Below are positions 44,431 through 55,324 of a stretch of DNA of 64,000 nucleotides, in pieces. Positions within the stretch are counted from its first letter, which is position 1. Each line of letters opens with the position of its first letter. Origin of the DNA: Notospermus geniculatus. Its lineage: Eukaryota > Nemertea > Pilidiophora > Heteronemertea > Lineidae. The position numbers and the translations under genes are program-made. The notes under the pieces are model-generated. The model searched no databases, had not been told where the DNA came from, and saw nothing but the letters and a program-made list of their open reading frames with translations. The stretch covers positions 61,848 to 125,847 of the forward strand of contig NMRB01001187.1 of NCBI GenBank assembly GCA_002633025.1, given 5' to 3'.

Positions 44431-44960
44431 TCCATCAGGGCCGAAGCCAAAGCATTATTGGCCCTGTTAAGTATGGAAGAGGCCATCTCAAGCTCAGTGT
44501 TCTCCACGGGTTTTGGTCTAAGAGGGGCGGAGATGGGCCTGGTGCCGAAGGCACCGTGCGATGAGTCAAAGGCGCCTTCTGGCGGGGGGTCTGGGGGCCC
44601 TCCCCCAGCGAAATTTAGATTTTAGGTGCTCTGAGATGCGTTTTCTGAGCATCTGAGATGCATAATTGAGCGATCTAAATCATAAATATTAAGGCGGATG
44701 AATTTAAGAGGGGCGGACGAATTTTTAAGAGGGGCGGGCCGTTTTTAAGAGGGGCGGATTTTGCCGTCGGTATTTTTAAGAGGGGCGGGCCGCCTTTTTT
44801 TTAACTGGTTTGGAGAACACTGCAAGCTACTCATGTTCCACACTTGGATGAGGCACCGCGGCTTAGACACTCGGGACAAAGTCGTTGTGTCGCTCTGGCC
44901 GCCGCGCTACACTCCACAATTGTGGTGCCGTTTGCAAAGCGGACATGATAACCACTCAAA
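44431..44960 (-). mobile_element. tRNA-derived SINE interrupted by a transposon
   Basis: The SINE body (ggccgaagccaaagcattattggccctg..ggccatctcaagct) breaks at 44,494 and resumes at 44,823 (caagctactcatgttcc). The remainder is truncated, and the usual head is replaced by unrelated sequence. Confidence 0.7.
44495..44822. mobile_element. DNA transposon fragment nested in the SINE
   Basis: 328 bp with inverted ends CAGTGTTCTCC and GGAGAACACTG, flanked by the direct repeat CAAGCT. The CAGTG end is hAT-like, though hAT elements normally duplicate 8 bases. The interior has five copies of aagaggggcgg and poly-G/C tracts. Non-coding. Confidence 0.75.
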
Positions 44961-46299
44961 CGAGGCGCGCCAAGAAATGCTCACAACAGAGATGGCAGAC
45001 GAAACAATCCCGCACAAAACACATTAATCCGTTCTGATTGGTCGAAAAACTAATATCCTGTCTTTTGGTCAAGAGTTGATGGAATCGATTAAACAGTGTT
45101 TTGACAAGAAAAAGTATCAAGATACGAAAATTGGCGACGTCGGCTGATGTTTTGGTTGGTTTTGTAGTCAAATAATGTGGCATTTTGTGTCACCCGTGTA
45201 ATCTCCGACATCCGGGACCTCTTCCTGGCGGCGGCCATCTTTGTTTTCATTGCTTCAACATTATTGACTAAACCGCATTTCATTTGCATTCTGAAGTTCT
45301 GTATTCCGATCAGCAGAAATCGTAGCTGGTAGTCTCTCTGACTGCAGACCTTTCCAATAAAGATGGCGGTCTAACAGTGTTCTCACCATACATGTATGAC
45401 GTCAGAATTAATACCATTCAATGGCCCCTGGCACGCTAAGCTGGTAAGGGGCCTTGATAAGTGGCCATGCCAAGGGCCTAACCTAAACCTAACCCTAATC
45501 CCATCCAACGCTGCTCGCACGGTCCTTTGCCCCCTAAAAACCCTTTAAACCACAAACCTAGGCTGGTGGCACTGTTGGGGAGCCAACTCAAGAATTTGCA
45601 TTATTTTACACTACATTACACATTATTATGAATATTAACGACCAATTCCAAGGTGGCCGTGAGGTTGCCGAAGACATCATGGTCTTGGTTTCGCCTTCCA
45701 GACAGGCATTTCTGAATATTCACCGATTTCTCGCGCAGAGCAGCAGCCACCCCGCCATGGCTTCCACATAAATTTCACTCTCTTCACCTTAGCTACAATA
45801 CGAATTCTTAGACGCATTAAGTGTAAAAATGCAAATGGCGCACACCTCCAGTTCTATCACCCCATTACAATGCCATTTCCAGTACCAAACCCTATAATTT
45901 GGCTGACAGTTTCCCATTCACGACGCGTTGCTGTCCTATAATCATTTGTCCGTGTCTATCGCGCCCGTCCACGGCCTGTTTTACAATTCGGCCACGATTT
46001 CCCCGGGGAGTCGGGGCGAGGCACGGGAATATAGCAGGAAATGCCAGCGATTTAAGTGGCTGGTTTGCCTGGTCGGTTGGCTAGCGGAGCTAGACTATCG
46101 TTACCGTACATACCGCGACTCTGGCCTATCTTCAAGATCAGCCAGCGACGAAAGGCAAGTCTGAATATGGTTCTGTACCAAACACCCGGCCAGTGTGATA
46201 GAATCTAATGCCCCCGTCTTCCTGAAGTCCCCCTGCGTTGTTTTTCGAAGTCACGCGATGAAATTGTACGTCCCTATTTCCTGTTGTACTTGCATTAGA
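44961..46299. other. No gene seen
   Basis: Includes a repeat with agacctttccaa(t/a)aa(a)gatggYgg..gacgtc..catt (45,347-45,460), related to 49,457-49,790. No supported exon. Confidence 0.4.
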
Positions 46300-46462
46300 T
46301 TTTTCTGTCAGGACCGAAGCCATAGCATTATTGGCCCTGGTAAGTACGGAAGAGGCCATCGTCTCAAGCTTTTGCTTGTTCCTCACTTGGATGAGGTCTT
46401 TTACTTGCCCTTGGAAAGGCACAAGGTACAAGGCACCACAGGTTACTGTGCCATGCGACGGA
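46300..46462 (-). mobile_element. tRNA-derived SINE, head-truncated
   Basis: Body of the main family (gaccgaagccatagcattattggccctgg..gtgccatgcgacgga) on the minus strand, without a head. Confidence 0.7.
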
Positions 46463-46812
46463 GTGTTCATTTTTAACAAAGGTTTAGCTAATCAGAACTC
46501 GTTCAATCTGACAAAACCATCCTTTTTTCGAGGGAGTAATTTCAAAAGTGAAAAAGAGACCGAGTTCCCCCGGGCGACGTGCAAGTGGGACGAACCCTGC
46601 GCGCACGAGGCGGCTTGTCACGCCCGCCCGGACAGGTGGGAAGCGGATACACCGCTACAAACACATGCAACGTCGAATAAAAACAATGGCCGAAGGCCAG
46701 CTGATACCGACCATAATTCGTCGACGTCTTATTCTTGAGAATTGCATGCTTGATTAATTTGGGCCTCGGAGATCTTGGCTGCTGCCTAGCCCGTGAAAAA
46801 CATCCTATCAAG

Positions 46813-46930
46813 GGATGCCAGATTGGCGCAGTGCAAACAACGTTGCCAAACACCATTGACGCATCTGGTTCAATTCCTCGTGTACCTAATTACCATTGGA
46901 GCAATCTCGTTCATTTCACCGGAAAATATC
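46813..46930 (+). mobile_element. tRNA-like SINE head
   Basis: CCAGATTGGCGCAGTGCAAA (A-box-like) and TCTGGTTCAATTCC (B box). The body is not recognised. Confidence 0.4.
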
Positions 46931-47189
46931 GGGGGTATCAATAATAAAAAGGGCCAGAACCATCCACAAAGGGGCAAAACCCGGTGGCTGTGTCCATCCT
47001 CATCACCGAGCTCACACTTGAACGGACATGACAAATATTTCATCACAATTTCACACGCGGCTGATCAGTTTGATTTGGTCCAATAGGTCACGAGATGATA
47101 GGTAATGAGATTTGATAGGTGGATGGTGTTCGGTCAAATTCGGTTTGTCCCGCTGTGATGTCCTTTTGTGACGTAACCATTCATGCATC

Positions 47190-48175
47190 GTCATTTTAGA
47201 TGCGTGTCTTTTCGCTCGTCTCCCAAGATGGCCGCCATCAGATGTACGTTTGGCTGTGTCTCTTTGGCCTTTCTGTGTCTTCGCTCGTATTCCAATATGG
47301 CTGCCTTTCGTTGTTTACTAAGGTCCACGCGTTTACTAAGGTCCATCAGGTCCACGCGTTTGATTACGTGTCTTTCGCTTTCACGGTCGTTTTCCAAGAT
47401 GGCCCTTTTTCGTAGTTTTCCAAGGTGGCCGCCATCAGGCATATGTTTGGCTGTGCGTCTTTCGCTTTCGGGTTGTGATTGTCTCCAAGATGGCTGCCCT
47501 TCGTTGTTTTCAAGATGGCCGGCGTCAGGCATACTTTCATATCATATCATATCATTACCGGCGTCGTAACCCTCTTGGGTTTTTGCCGGAGGTATGGAGT
47601 CCACGACAGGCAACTGTCCACCTGTGTGGGGTCTTTTACTTGCCCTGGCATAGACACTCAGGTACAAGGGACCACGGCTTTTAGTCCCATCCGACGGACC
47701 CTCAATTTGTTTCACAATTTTTGTTTCACAATTATATGCCTTCGCCCGGAGTCGAACTCGCGCCGACCCATTGCACAGTTTGGTAGTCAAGCGCGCTAAC
47801 CACTCGACCACCGGGCTTTCGGTTTCGGGTCTTTCGCGCTTGGGTATAATCGTTTTTCAAGATGGCCGCCGTTTTTCCAATATGGCCGCCATCAGGCGTT
47901 CGTTCTTTGTCTCTCTTTCGCTTTCGCGGCTGTGGTCACTCTCCAAGATGGCCGCCCTTCGTTGTTTTCCAAGATGCCCGCCATCAGGCGTACTTTCGAT
48001 TGCGTGTCGTTCGCTTTTCGGTTATGGTTGTTTTTCAAAATGGCCGCCTTTTCCACAAGATGGCTGCCATATGGCGTATATTTGGTTTCATATCTTTCGC
48101 TTTTTGGCTCGTTTTCAAGGTGGCTGCAATTTGTTGTTTTCCAAGATGGCCACCTTCAGGCGTTCGTTTGGTTGT
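47190..48175 (+). repeat. Tandem array rich in CAAGATGGCCGCC (YY1-type) motifs
   Basis: About 14 copies of (C)CAAGATGGCYGCC or close variants (for example 47,226, 47,427, 47,490, 47,862, 47,880, 47,944, 48,056) alternate with catcaggcgtacgtttgg, tttcgctttcgcgg and cccttcgttgttttc spacers. Unit length is roughly 50-110 bases. The complement GGCGGCCATCTTG matches the known YY1 consensus. A SINE interrupts the array at 47,575-47,817. The long plus-strand frames (128-190 codons) reflect the repeat. Confidence 0.75.
47575..47817 (-). mobile_element. tRNA-derived SINE with a different head
   Basis: On the minus strand the head is AAGCCCGGTGGTCGAGTGGT, continuing TAGCGCGC (A box), and GAGTTCGACTCCGGG (B box). 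A body similar to the main SINE family follows (gtggggtcttttacttgccc on plus). A head swap between SINE families sharing a body is likely. Confidence 0.75.
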
Positions 48176-48587
48176 CATATGTTGCGGAAGAGGTTCAGTC
48201 TTGATAAAAAAACAAAGAATAGGCCTACTTATGACTTATTTCCGCATGACAATCGCAAAGCTGCAGAATTGATCCAGAAAAATTTTGATATTATAATGTT
48301 CCGAAATAGCCGTACGGGTCACCGAGGCAGGCCAGTGGCGTAGTTTTTCTGCGTCGGACTTGTGCCCAAGGGATTGTATGTTCCATTCTTGTTTTAACAT
48401 GATCAAGTGATGTGCCGATTGAGCTGCTCCTTGAGTTCCACAGAAAGGTTTCTGGAGAGACTGGGGTAATAATGTGAAGCACCCTTGACTCTCGGCTGCG
48501 GCAGAAAAAGCCGTAAGAATATTATTTCAGGAGAGCAAGTGTCAAGTCAGGGCATATAGCTACTCATCAAGCAGTAGTGGGCGATAT

Positions 48588-48985
48588 TAGTGAGTTTTCG
48601 CAAACCTGACGAAATACGAAGTACGAAATACGAAATTCAACTTCATTTCCATGATCTATGTATTTCAGGAGATGGTTGGCACCATAAAATATCCCTGCTG
48701 CCAGAGCGTCTTTTAGCATATCATGTAAGATCGAGAGAGTTTTGGTGCATCTTGAATTTTGTAATTTCCACTTCGTAGCTACGAAGTGGAAACGAAAGAT
48801 AAATTTCCAAGTGAATACACACCGCAACTCTATCAGCCTTACATCATCTAAAAGACGCACTTGCAGCAGGCGATATTTGTGGCACCAACCATCTCCAGAA
48901 ATACATTAGGTCCTTGAAGTGAAGTCCAATTTCGTACATGTATTTGGTACTTCGTTTTTCGCCAGGCTTGCGAAAACTCGCTATT
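48588..48985. mobile_element. About 400-bp foldback element
   Basis: The left end tgagttttcgcaaacctgac, gaaatacgaagtacgaaatacg is mirrored at the right end (gtacttcgtttttcgcc..gcttgcgaaaactcgc). The exact centre is CACTTCGTAGCTACGAAGTG. Inner parts (gagatggttggcaccat..ccagagcgtcttttag / ctaaaagacgcacttgcag..gtggcaccaaccatctcc) also pair. Confidence 0.8.
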
Positions 48986-50599
48986 TACGTGACGGATAGT
49001 CTCAAATCGCGAAAACTACTAGCAGGCGATTTTTACGGCACGTTTGGCGTGGCCTCAACACGCAGTAATACAAAAAGCCTGTCAAAAACACGTTTTCAGA
49101 TCGTCTGCGTGTGACAGCATCAAGGGTTAACTCGTCAAAGGGGAATGAACAGCATAACTCGTCAACACCAGATGTCCACGTGGCACCTAATTCCGCCCGT
49201 AGGGTCATTCCGCATTTTATAAGTAGCCGTTGCCTAGCAACCAAGCGCTTAGGTTTTCTTTTGTGAGATCCTTTCTGTCAAGGGGTTTCTCCTAATGGCC
49301 GTGAGGGATGGCAGGGGTAGATTGACCCTTGGTGGTCCGTGCATGTGCATGTGATGAACATGTCCAATTATAAGGTGTAACAGTAAGGAGTGTCCCCCTG
49401 TATAAAGTTTCCGCTTCTATTGTTCCGTGACGGATTCAAGGTGCATGGTGGCTATATAGACCTTTCCAAAAAAGATGGTGGCCTACGAGTTCTCCCACAT
49501 GACGTCGTGGCCATTCATTGTCCAAGCATGATATAACACTACCAAATGCATCCTCTCAGACAATGGGGACCTTGCCCACTGCCTCAGTAGGTGTTACTAG
49601 TGGTTAAAACTAGAAGAAACTGACATCCAGGTCCTGATCAATTTCCCTCACAAAAGGCGTCCATTGTATAGGACCTGGTTTCGGTGTGCTGCCCTCTATC
49701 GTAGCTAGGATCCCCATTATTTTACCTAAACTTTTGTGGCCATGAGGTTGACCAGCTTAGCGTGCCAGCGGCCATTGTATACGATGTTAAAAGATCACCC
49801 TCGCGAACGGAGCACCATATACGGCATCATACCTCTGTAGACAAATTAGACGAATTTAATGTACAACAGGAGGAAACCGGAATACCCGAGAAAACCTTTG
49901 CTGTGCAAGAAATACGTGACACATGAAAAGGGACCTCGTCCCCACCTGCACCCCCGGAGCCAAAACTTGGCCGCCATCAATAACAGTATTCGTATGTCTA
50001 CAGATCTTTTCTCAGCGATCTCCCGACAATCACGGCGAACTTTGTAAATTTAATGCCCGGATGAACATACACTTCGTAATTGGACGAGCGTGCCGACTCA
50101 GTTTGGAAACAGATTGGATTTGTTCCCGTTGTTGCTAACATATCAGGGAAAGTTTAGGAGGTGGGCGTTTGTCTTTGGGGGCGGAATGTGTCATTGTGAG
50201 AGTGAATATCTCCCGTCAATCTTGCGTTCTTGTAGGGTGTAGCGAATTGATATTCACCTGGCTCCCAGCCCCTTATTGTGTAGTACCAGAATTTTCCATC
50301 ACGGAAGAAATAAGCTGATAATTTCAAGATTAGTGTGAAAGGAATGGTAGTCCTAGGAATGCAAGTCCGAGTCACAATTGTCTGCCATTCCATGGTTTTA
50401 ATCCAGCGGTCATCGCTTGTGTAGCCTTAGTTCAACCCGTCGAAGAATAGAACCGGACGTCGATTCCATCTTATCTTTTGTGTTGAACAAGGATAAGTGT
50501 CACGCTTAGACTTAAGTAGTTAATATGACCCCAGGGGACTTAGATTCTGCACCCCCAGTTATGCAATTTCACCAAAAACAGAAAAATGTACTCACAAGA
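48986..50599. other. No supported gene; repeat remnants
   Basis: Contains a repeat with agacctttccaaaaaagatggtggcc (49,457-49,790) and a SINE-body remnant (49,865-49,895, ggaggaaaccggaatacccgagaaaacc). It also contains a minus-strand frame at 50,154-50,393, discussed in the findings. Confidence 0.4.
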
Positions 50600-50619
50600 T
50601 TCTGAAATCTTACAGAAAC

Positions 50620-50772
50620 CCTGTCACATAGGTATTCATTGGAAAGTGCTCAGCGAGAGCTTTCCAGTGAGTGACCTATATGGTGGGTTTCGGTTGTTAC
50701 AGAAACCCCGTCACTTAGATATTCGTTGGAAAGTATTCAACGAGAGCTTTCCAATGAATACCTATTTGATAA
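50620..50772. repeat. Hairpin repeat family, two copies
   Basis: 50,620-50,693 and 50,705-50,772, with flanks tttcagaaaccctgtcac and tgatgggtttcgg as elsewhere. Confidence 0.7.
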
Positions 50773-51049
50773 CGTTACCTTGTAGCCTTTTTCGGCATAC
50801 ACGTATTTCCATATTTTACAGAATCATGTACCTTGGCGATGAAAGGGTTAACTCGTAAATTTCGTGACTCTAATGTTTTGGACGTATAATTGTCGATTAA
50901 GTGACAGGCACACGCTCCCGTCTCCTCTGACATGTCTGATTGAACAGTGAGTGTCCCTGACACGAACTCCAATATCTTGTGGATTAAAACACGACGTGAT
51001 CAATTTATCCAAAATAAGATATGTAAAACAGTTGGAAGGCGTCTGGAAC

Positions 51050-51205
51050 TCGTCATATAGGTATTCATTGGAAAGCTCTCAGTGAGCACTTTCAAATGAA
51101 TACCTATGTGACAGGGTTTCTGTAATAACTCAAACCTATCACATATGTATTCATTGGAAAGCTCTCAGTGAGTACCTTCCGATGGATACTTAATAGGTGA
51201 CAGGA
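51050..51205. repeat. Hairpin repeat family, two copies
   Basis: 51,050-51,115 (near-perfect arms ATAGGTATTCATTGGAAAGC and CTTTCAAATGAATACCTAT) and 51,138-51,205 (diverged right arm). Confidence 0.75.
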
Positions 51206-51261
51206 TTTCTATGAAATGCAACGATTTGGTACATGTATGTTTATTTTGAACGAAATCGACA

Positions 51262-51547
51262 GCGGTGTGACGTTTTTGAATGTTCCCCATCTGTGCGTGT
51301 TCCCGTACTATCATCCTCCCACAGCAGGGCTTTGGTCTCGTTCCTCTTCATACACTCCAAACAAAGTGTGAGCGGATGAAGAGGAGCGAGGTAAAACCCC
51401 TGCTGTGGGAGGATGCTTACTATTGTCTGAAGGAAGCTGTGACTTGACAAGGGGACACACAGAGAAACATGTCGATCTATCCGCCAGCGTTTACCAAACA
51501 ATAAGGGGAAACACTGACGCACGGAAACAATGGCAGATGTTACACTG
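51262..51547. repeat. Dispersed CCGGTGTAAC repeat, copy 2 (interrupted)
   Basis: Same family as 16,060-16,248 and 56,700-56,866, split by the 104-bp foldback element at 51,312-51,415. Confidence 0.7.
51312..51415. mobile_element. 104-bp foldback element related to the peptide A intron transposon
   Basis: Begins CATCCTCCCACAGCAGGG and ends CCCTGCTGTGGGAGGATG, with arms continuing through cgctcctcttcatccgctcaca. It is flanked by CGTACTAT and CTTACTAT, an 8-bp target duplication with one mismatch; uninterrupted relatives read cctactattgtctga. Same ends and same duplication length as 4365-4997. Confidence 0.85.
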
Positions 51548-52391
51548 GCAGCTAATGGGTTAAGAAAATGTCCGAATCACGCGACGGACAACTTGAACTC
51601 GGCACCATGTTGGACGCGTGGTGAAATTTTGCCGGGTCATACACACGAAAAAACACAAGACGTTAATTACCTTTGAACCCCAATCCCAGAAATTTGAACA
51701 CTGATATTACACCGTAGGGAGGCAAGCACGCTCGTCCAATTATAACGCACCTACTCATCCGGGCATGTAATTCGCTCAATCGCCTTTCTACGGCCTCTAA
51801 TCTCTGTTACCTTGTCGTCAGATAAAAAGGGGTTGACATCCAGCCTGCGCCGACCCTGTGATACGTTCAGAAAGATTATAAGCTCTCGTATATTTCCCTT
51901 TTCATGTACTGCCCCACACGTGCCCGAAATTATAGTGTTACATAGCGTTCATCTGGGTAGAAATTGGGTGAAATGAAGCGTTGGCTGTCGTGAAAATGTT
52001 GGCGTTCGTAATTTACAGACTGCTCAGACGTTCTCCACACGTGAAATAAAATCTTTTTCCAGCTTTTATGTAGGCCTAGCTTCATCCAATTTTTTAACCT
52101 CTCTATAAAAGGGAATTGGTAAAAAATGACACTAAGAATAATTTCGTCGCCTACGAAATTCACAATTTCAAAATTACAAATTTCGTATTTTAGCTGATTA
52201 CATCCCTAGATTAGCCTAGATTTGCAGTTGACAGTGTTCTAAAATGCTATTCGAAGGCAGCAAAGTCACTAGCAGTTGTGCAAATATGCTCTTAGTGGGC
52301 AATGAATTCCCGAGTTGAGTAAAGTAACAGATTCAAGATGGCGGCGTTTGACTGTTGGCACGACCAGTTCGCTTTAAAGGTGTTACAGAAA

Positions 52392-52460
52392 CCCTGTCAT
52401 ATAGGTATTCATTGGAAAGTACTCACTGAGAGCTTTCCAATGAATACCTATGTGACAGGT
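52392..52460. repeat. Hairpin repeat family, one near-perfect copy
   Basis: catataggtattcattggaa, agtactcactgagagc and the complementary arm ctttccaatgaatacctatgtg, flanked by ttacagaaaccctgt and acaggtttc. Confidence 0.8.
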
Positions 52461-53079
52461 TTCAGGTGCTTTTCAATTTTTTAAAATCTATTTTTCCCTA
52501 TTTGTTTCATTTTGCACATTTTTCTCTACATGTATTTATTTTCCATTTTTAACAAACTGGCCTTGGCAATGAAAGCGTTAACCTCTCAACCAGCCACCAG
52601 CCACCAATATTTTTTATTTAGAAAACACATGACAAAGACACATGAATACACACACCATGAGTTCACCGACAAAAGACCACTCAAAAATGACAGAACCATC
52701 TTGATGTCAGAGAAAAAGCTGGTTATTACGCGACCAACCCTTCACATGCTCTCAAGGTATAATGGTCCAGTCCTTAAGAGGCTGGACTCCAGGTTAATTG
52801 ACCGTGAATTGTGCGTTACACAATTTATCTTCATCGATCAGTGTCTTTGTCTGATGTCTTGCCGTGTTAGCTCTGTTTGGTAATATTGTCATGAGGTTTT
52901 TTTTCAGGGCTGTTTGTAGGAGGGTCGCGAACATTATCATTGTCTTCTCTTAATCTGTATGCTTTTGGATAAGTCGTGGAAATTTATCATTTATTAATAA
53001 TTATTATTTTATAAAGGCGTGAAAATTTACCATTCTCTGTGTTCTGCGTAGGAAACAATATAATCGTTATAACTCGTGA

Positions 53080-53372
53080 TTGTCCTTCGTATGATTTAGG
53101 AAAAGTCGTAAAATTTTGTCGTTGTCCTTCGTATGATTTAGGAAAAGTCGTAAAATTCCGTCATTGTCCTTCGTATGATTCAGCGTATGATTCAGGAAAA
53201 GTCGTAATATTTCGTCATTGTCCTTCGTATGATTCAGGACAAGTCGTAAAATTTCGTCATTGTCCTTCGTATGATTCGGGAAAAGTCGTAAAATTTTGTC
53301 ATTGTCCTTCATATGATTCAGGAAAAGTCGTAAAATTTCGTCATTGTCCTTCGTATGCTTTAGGAATCATCG
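53080..53372 (+). repeat. 42-bp minisatellite, about seven copies
   Basis: Unit tgtccttcgtatgattYagg followed by aaaagtcgtaaaatttcgtcat. One unit has an internal 12-base duplication (gattcagcgtat). Because 42 is a multiple of three, frames stay open on both strands (122 codons plus, 81 codons minus). The apparent proteins are 14-residue repeats and there is no other sign of a gene. Confidence 0.85.
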
Positions 53373-53419
53373 CGAAAAGTGCAATTTCATCACCGTACTT
53401 TTTATGAGTTCTGCAAATG

Positions 53420-54060
53420 TAGGAGAACACTGACTGATGGGGAACAACTTCATATATTACACCGGAATCGAACCTACAGGTTCAGATATGAGATAGAGAG
53501 ACTTCGATGTTTGAACTACGCCTCTCTGACACTAGCCACCCATTCTTTACTGTATTTGCCCAGCTTCGTCAACGAAACATAGAGGAACACTGACCGACGG
53601 GGTACAACTTCGCATGTTACACTTGAATCGAACCCACAGGTTCAGATGTTAGATAGACTTCTGTGCTTGAACTACGCCTCTCTGACACTAGCGACCCATT
53701 CTTTACTGTATTTGCCCAGCTTGCTCAGCATCACATAGGGGAACACTGACTGACGGGGAACAACTTCGCATGTTACACTGGAATCGAACCTACCGGTTCA
53801 GACATGAGATTGAGAGACTACGATGTTTGAACTACGCCTCCCTGACACTAGCGACCCATTCTTTAATGTATTTGCCCAGCTTCGTCAACAAAACAGGGGA
53901 ACACTGACTGACTGGGAACAACTTCGCATGTTACACTGGAATCGAACCTACAGGTTCAGACACGAGTTAGAGAGAATTCTGTGTTTGAACTACGCCTCTC
54001 TGACACTAGCGACCCATCCTCTGCTGTTTGCCCAGCTTCATCAACATCACAGATGCTCTG
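53420..54060 (-). repeat. Tandem array of about 159-bp units containing a tRNA-like sequence
   Basis: Four units start near 53,432, 53,591, 53,747 and 53,907. On the minus strand each has CTAGTGTCAGAGAGGCGTAG (A-box-like) and CCTGTAGGTTCGATTCC (B-box), spaced as in a tRNA, then gtgtaacatgcgaagttg. The usual SINE body is missing, so the head itself has been amplified in tandem. Confidence 0.65.
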
Positions 54061-54189
54061 TATCCGCGATGAAGTTTATTGGAATCCAGCATCCGTGATA
54101 AGAATTCGCCTGGATACAGAGCGGAGCAGATGGCTGTATCCCAGATACGCCAGCCTCCGATATCGATTGGGAACCAGAATCCGACGCTT

Positions 54190-54945
54190 AGCAATGTAAC
54201 AGCAGCTGATGATGTTGATGTAGATGTACTGTGGTACCTCTCTTATCGGACACCTCTGTCAGACGCACACCTCTCTATTAAGGACATCAAAATTGAGCCC
54301 CAAATTGGTCATTTCTCTGCCGTTTTTGGAACCAGAATTTGACGCTAAGCAATAACAGCGCAGCTGGTGATGTTGATGTAGATTTAGAGTGGTATATTAT
54401 CCCCTTAGCGGACACCTATGTTGAGAAGACACCCTCTTTTAAGGACACCAGAATTGAGCCCCAAATTGATCATTTCTATGGTTTTTGGAACCAGAAATTG
54501 GCGCTTGGCAATGTAACGGCACCAGCTGATGATATTGATGTATAGCTATACATTGATACCTCCCTTAGAGGACACCTCTGTTGATAGGACACCCTTTAGT
54601 AAGGACACCAAAATTGAGTCCCAAATTGGCATTTCTCAATACATGATATAAATACAAAGTCGTCTCCGAATTTCGCAAATTTTCGACCCCACTGTCAATA
54701 CATGGAGTTTCCATAACCAGAACTCGACGCTAAGCAATGTAATATCACCAGCTGATGCTGATGCTGTAGGGATGTACATTGGTACCTCCCTTAGCGGACA
54801 CCTCTGCCAGGATGACACCTCTCTATTAAGGACACCAAAGTTCAGTCCCAAATTGATCATTTCTAGTGTCTTTTCGCCTCTGTTATCCGGACAACTCTAA
54901 AAAAAACGAACTTGTCAGTCAAAAGGTGGACTTAAAAGAGAGGTC
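54190..54945 (+). repeat. Tandem array of about 165-200 bp units (GGACACC family)
   Basis: Four units with tggaaccagaatttgacgct..aatgtaacagc..agctgatgatgttgatgtag..ggacacctctgt..ctattaaggacaccaaaattgagcccc. The third and fourth units are separated by a fragment of the cgaccccac foldback family (54,657-54,695). Confidence 0.7.
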
Positions 54946-55324
54946 CCTATTGTAGTCTGACGTCTCCGCTGTTCATCATTTTATGTGGGTACATTTTATG
55001 TTGATTTGAACGAAATGAATTATGTTGATTTCAAAGAAAAGCACGATACTGTGTTCAGGTTACGTCTATCGCTTTCTCTGTGTTCGCCAAATGAAAATTC
55101 TAAAGCGTGATTTATTGATGCACGGATCCGGTCCGTTTCCAGTTTTTTGCCCCAAGTTTTTTCCGGATACGACAACGCAAAATTCAATTCGATCGATTTT
55201 TTACGGACCTGAATCAGACAAAATCCGGGTACCAATGAATCTTGCTTGACTCTCGTGAACTCAGCGTCTCTCTCTCTCTGCAAGGCAATATTTCCACAAA
55301 CTGTTGGTATTTTTGGATTGGATT

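Noticed and set aside
45480-45505. Telomere-like cctaacctaaacctaaccctaa
   Set aside because: Only about four imperfect units; too short to claim an interstitial telomere.
47183-48343. 128- and 190-codon plus-strand frames with repeated FQDG/FSKMA segments
   Set aside because: They follow the CAAGATGGCCGCC array in changing frames; repeat-derived.
52512-52883. 123-codon plus-strand frame
   Set aside because: No domain, no convincing flanking splice sites, and it begins at the edge of a hairpin repeat.
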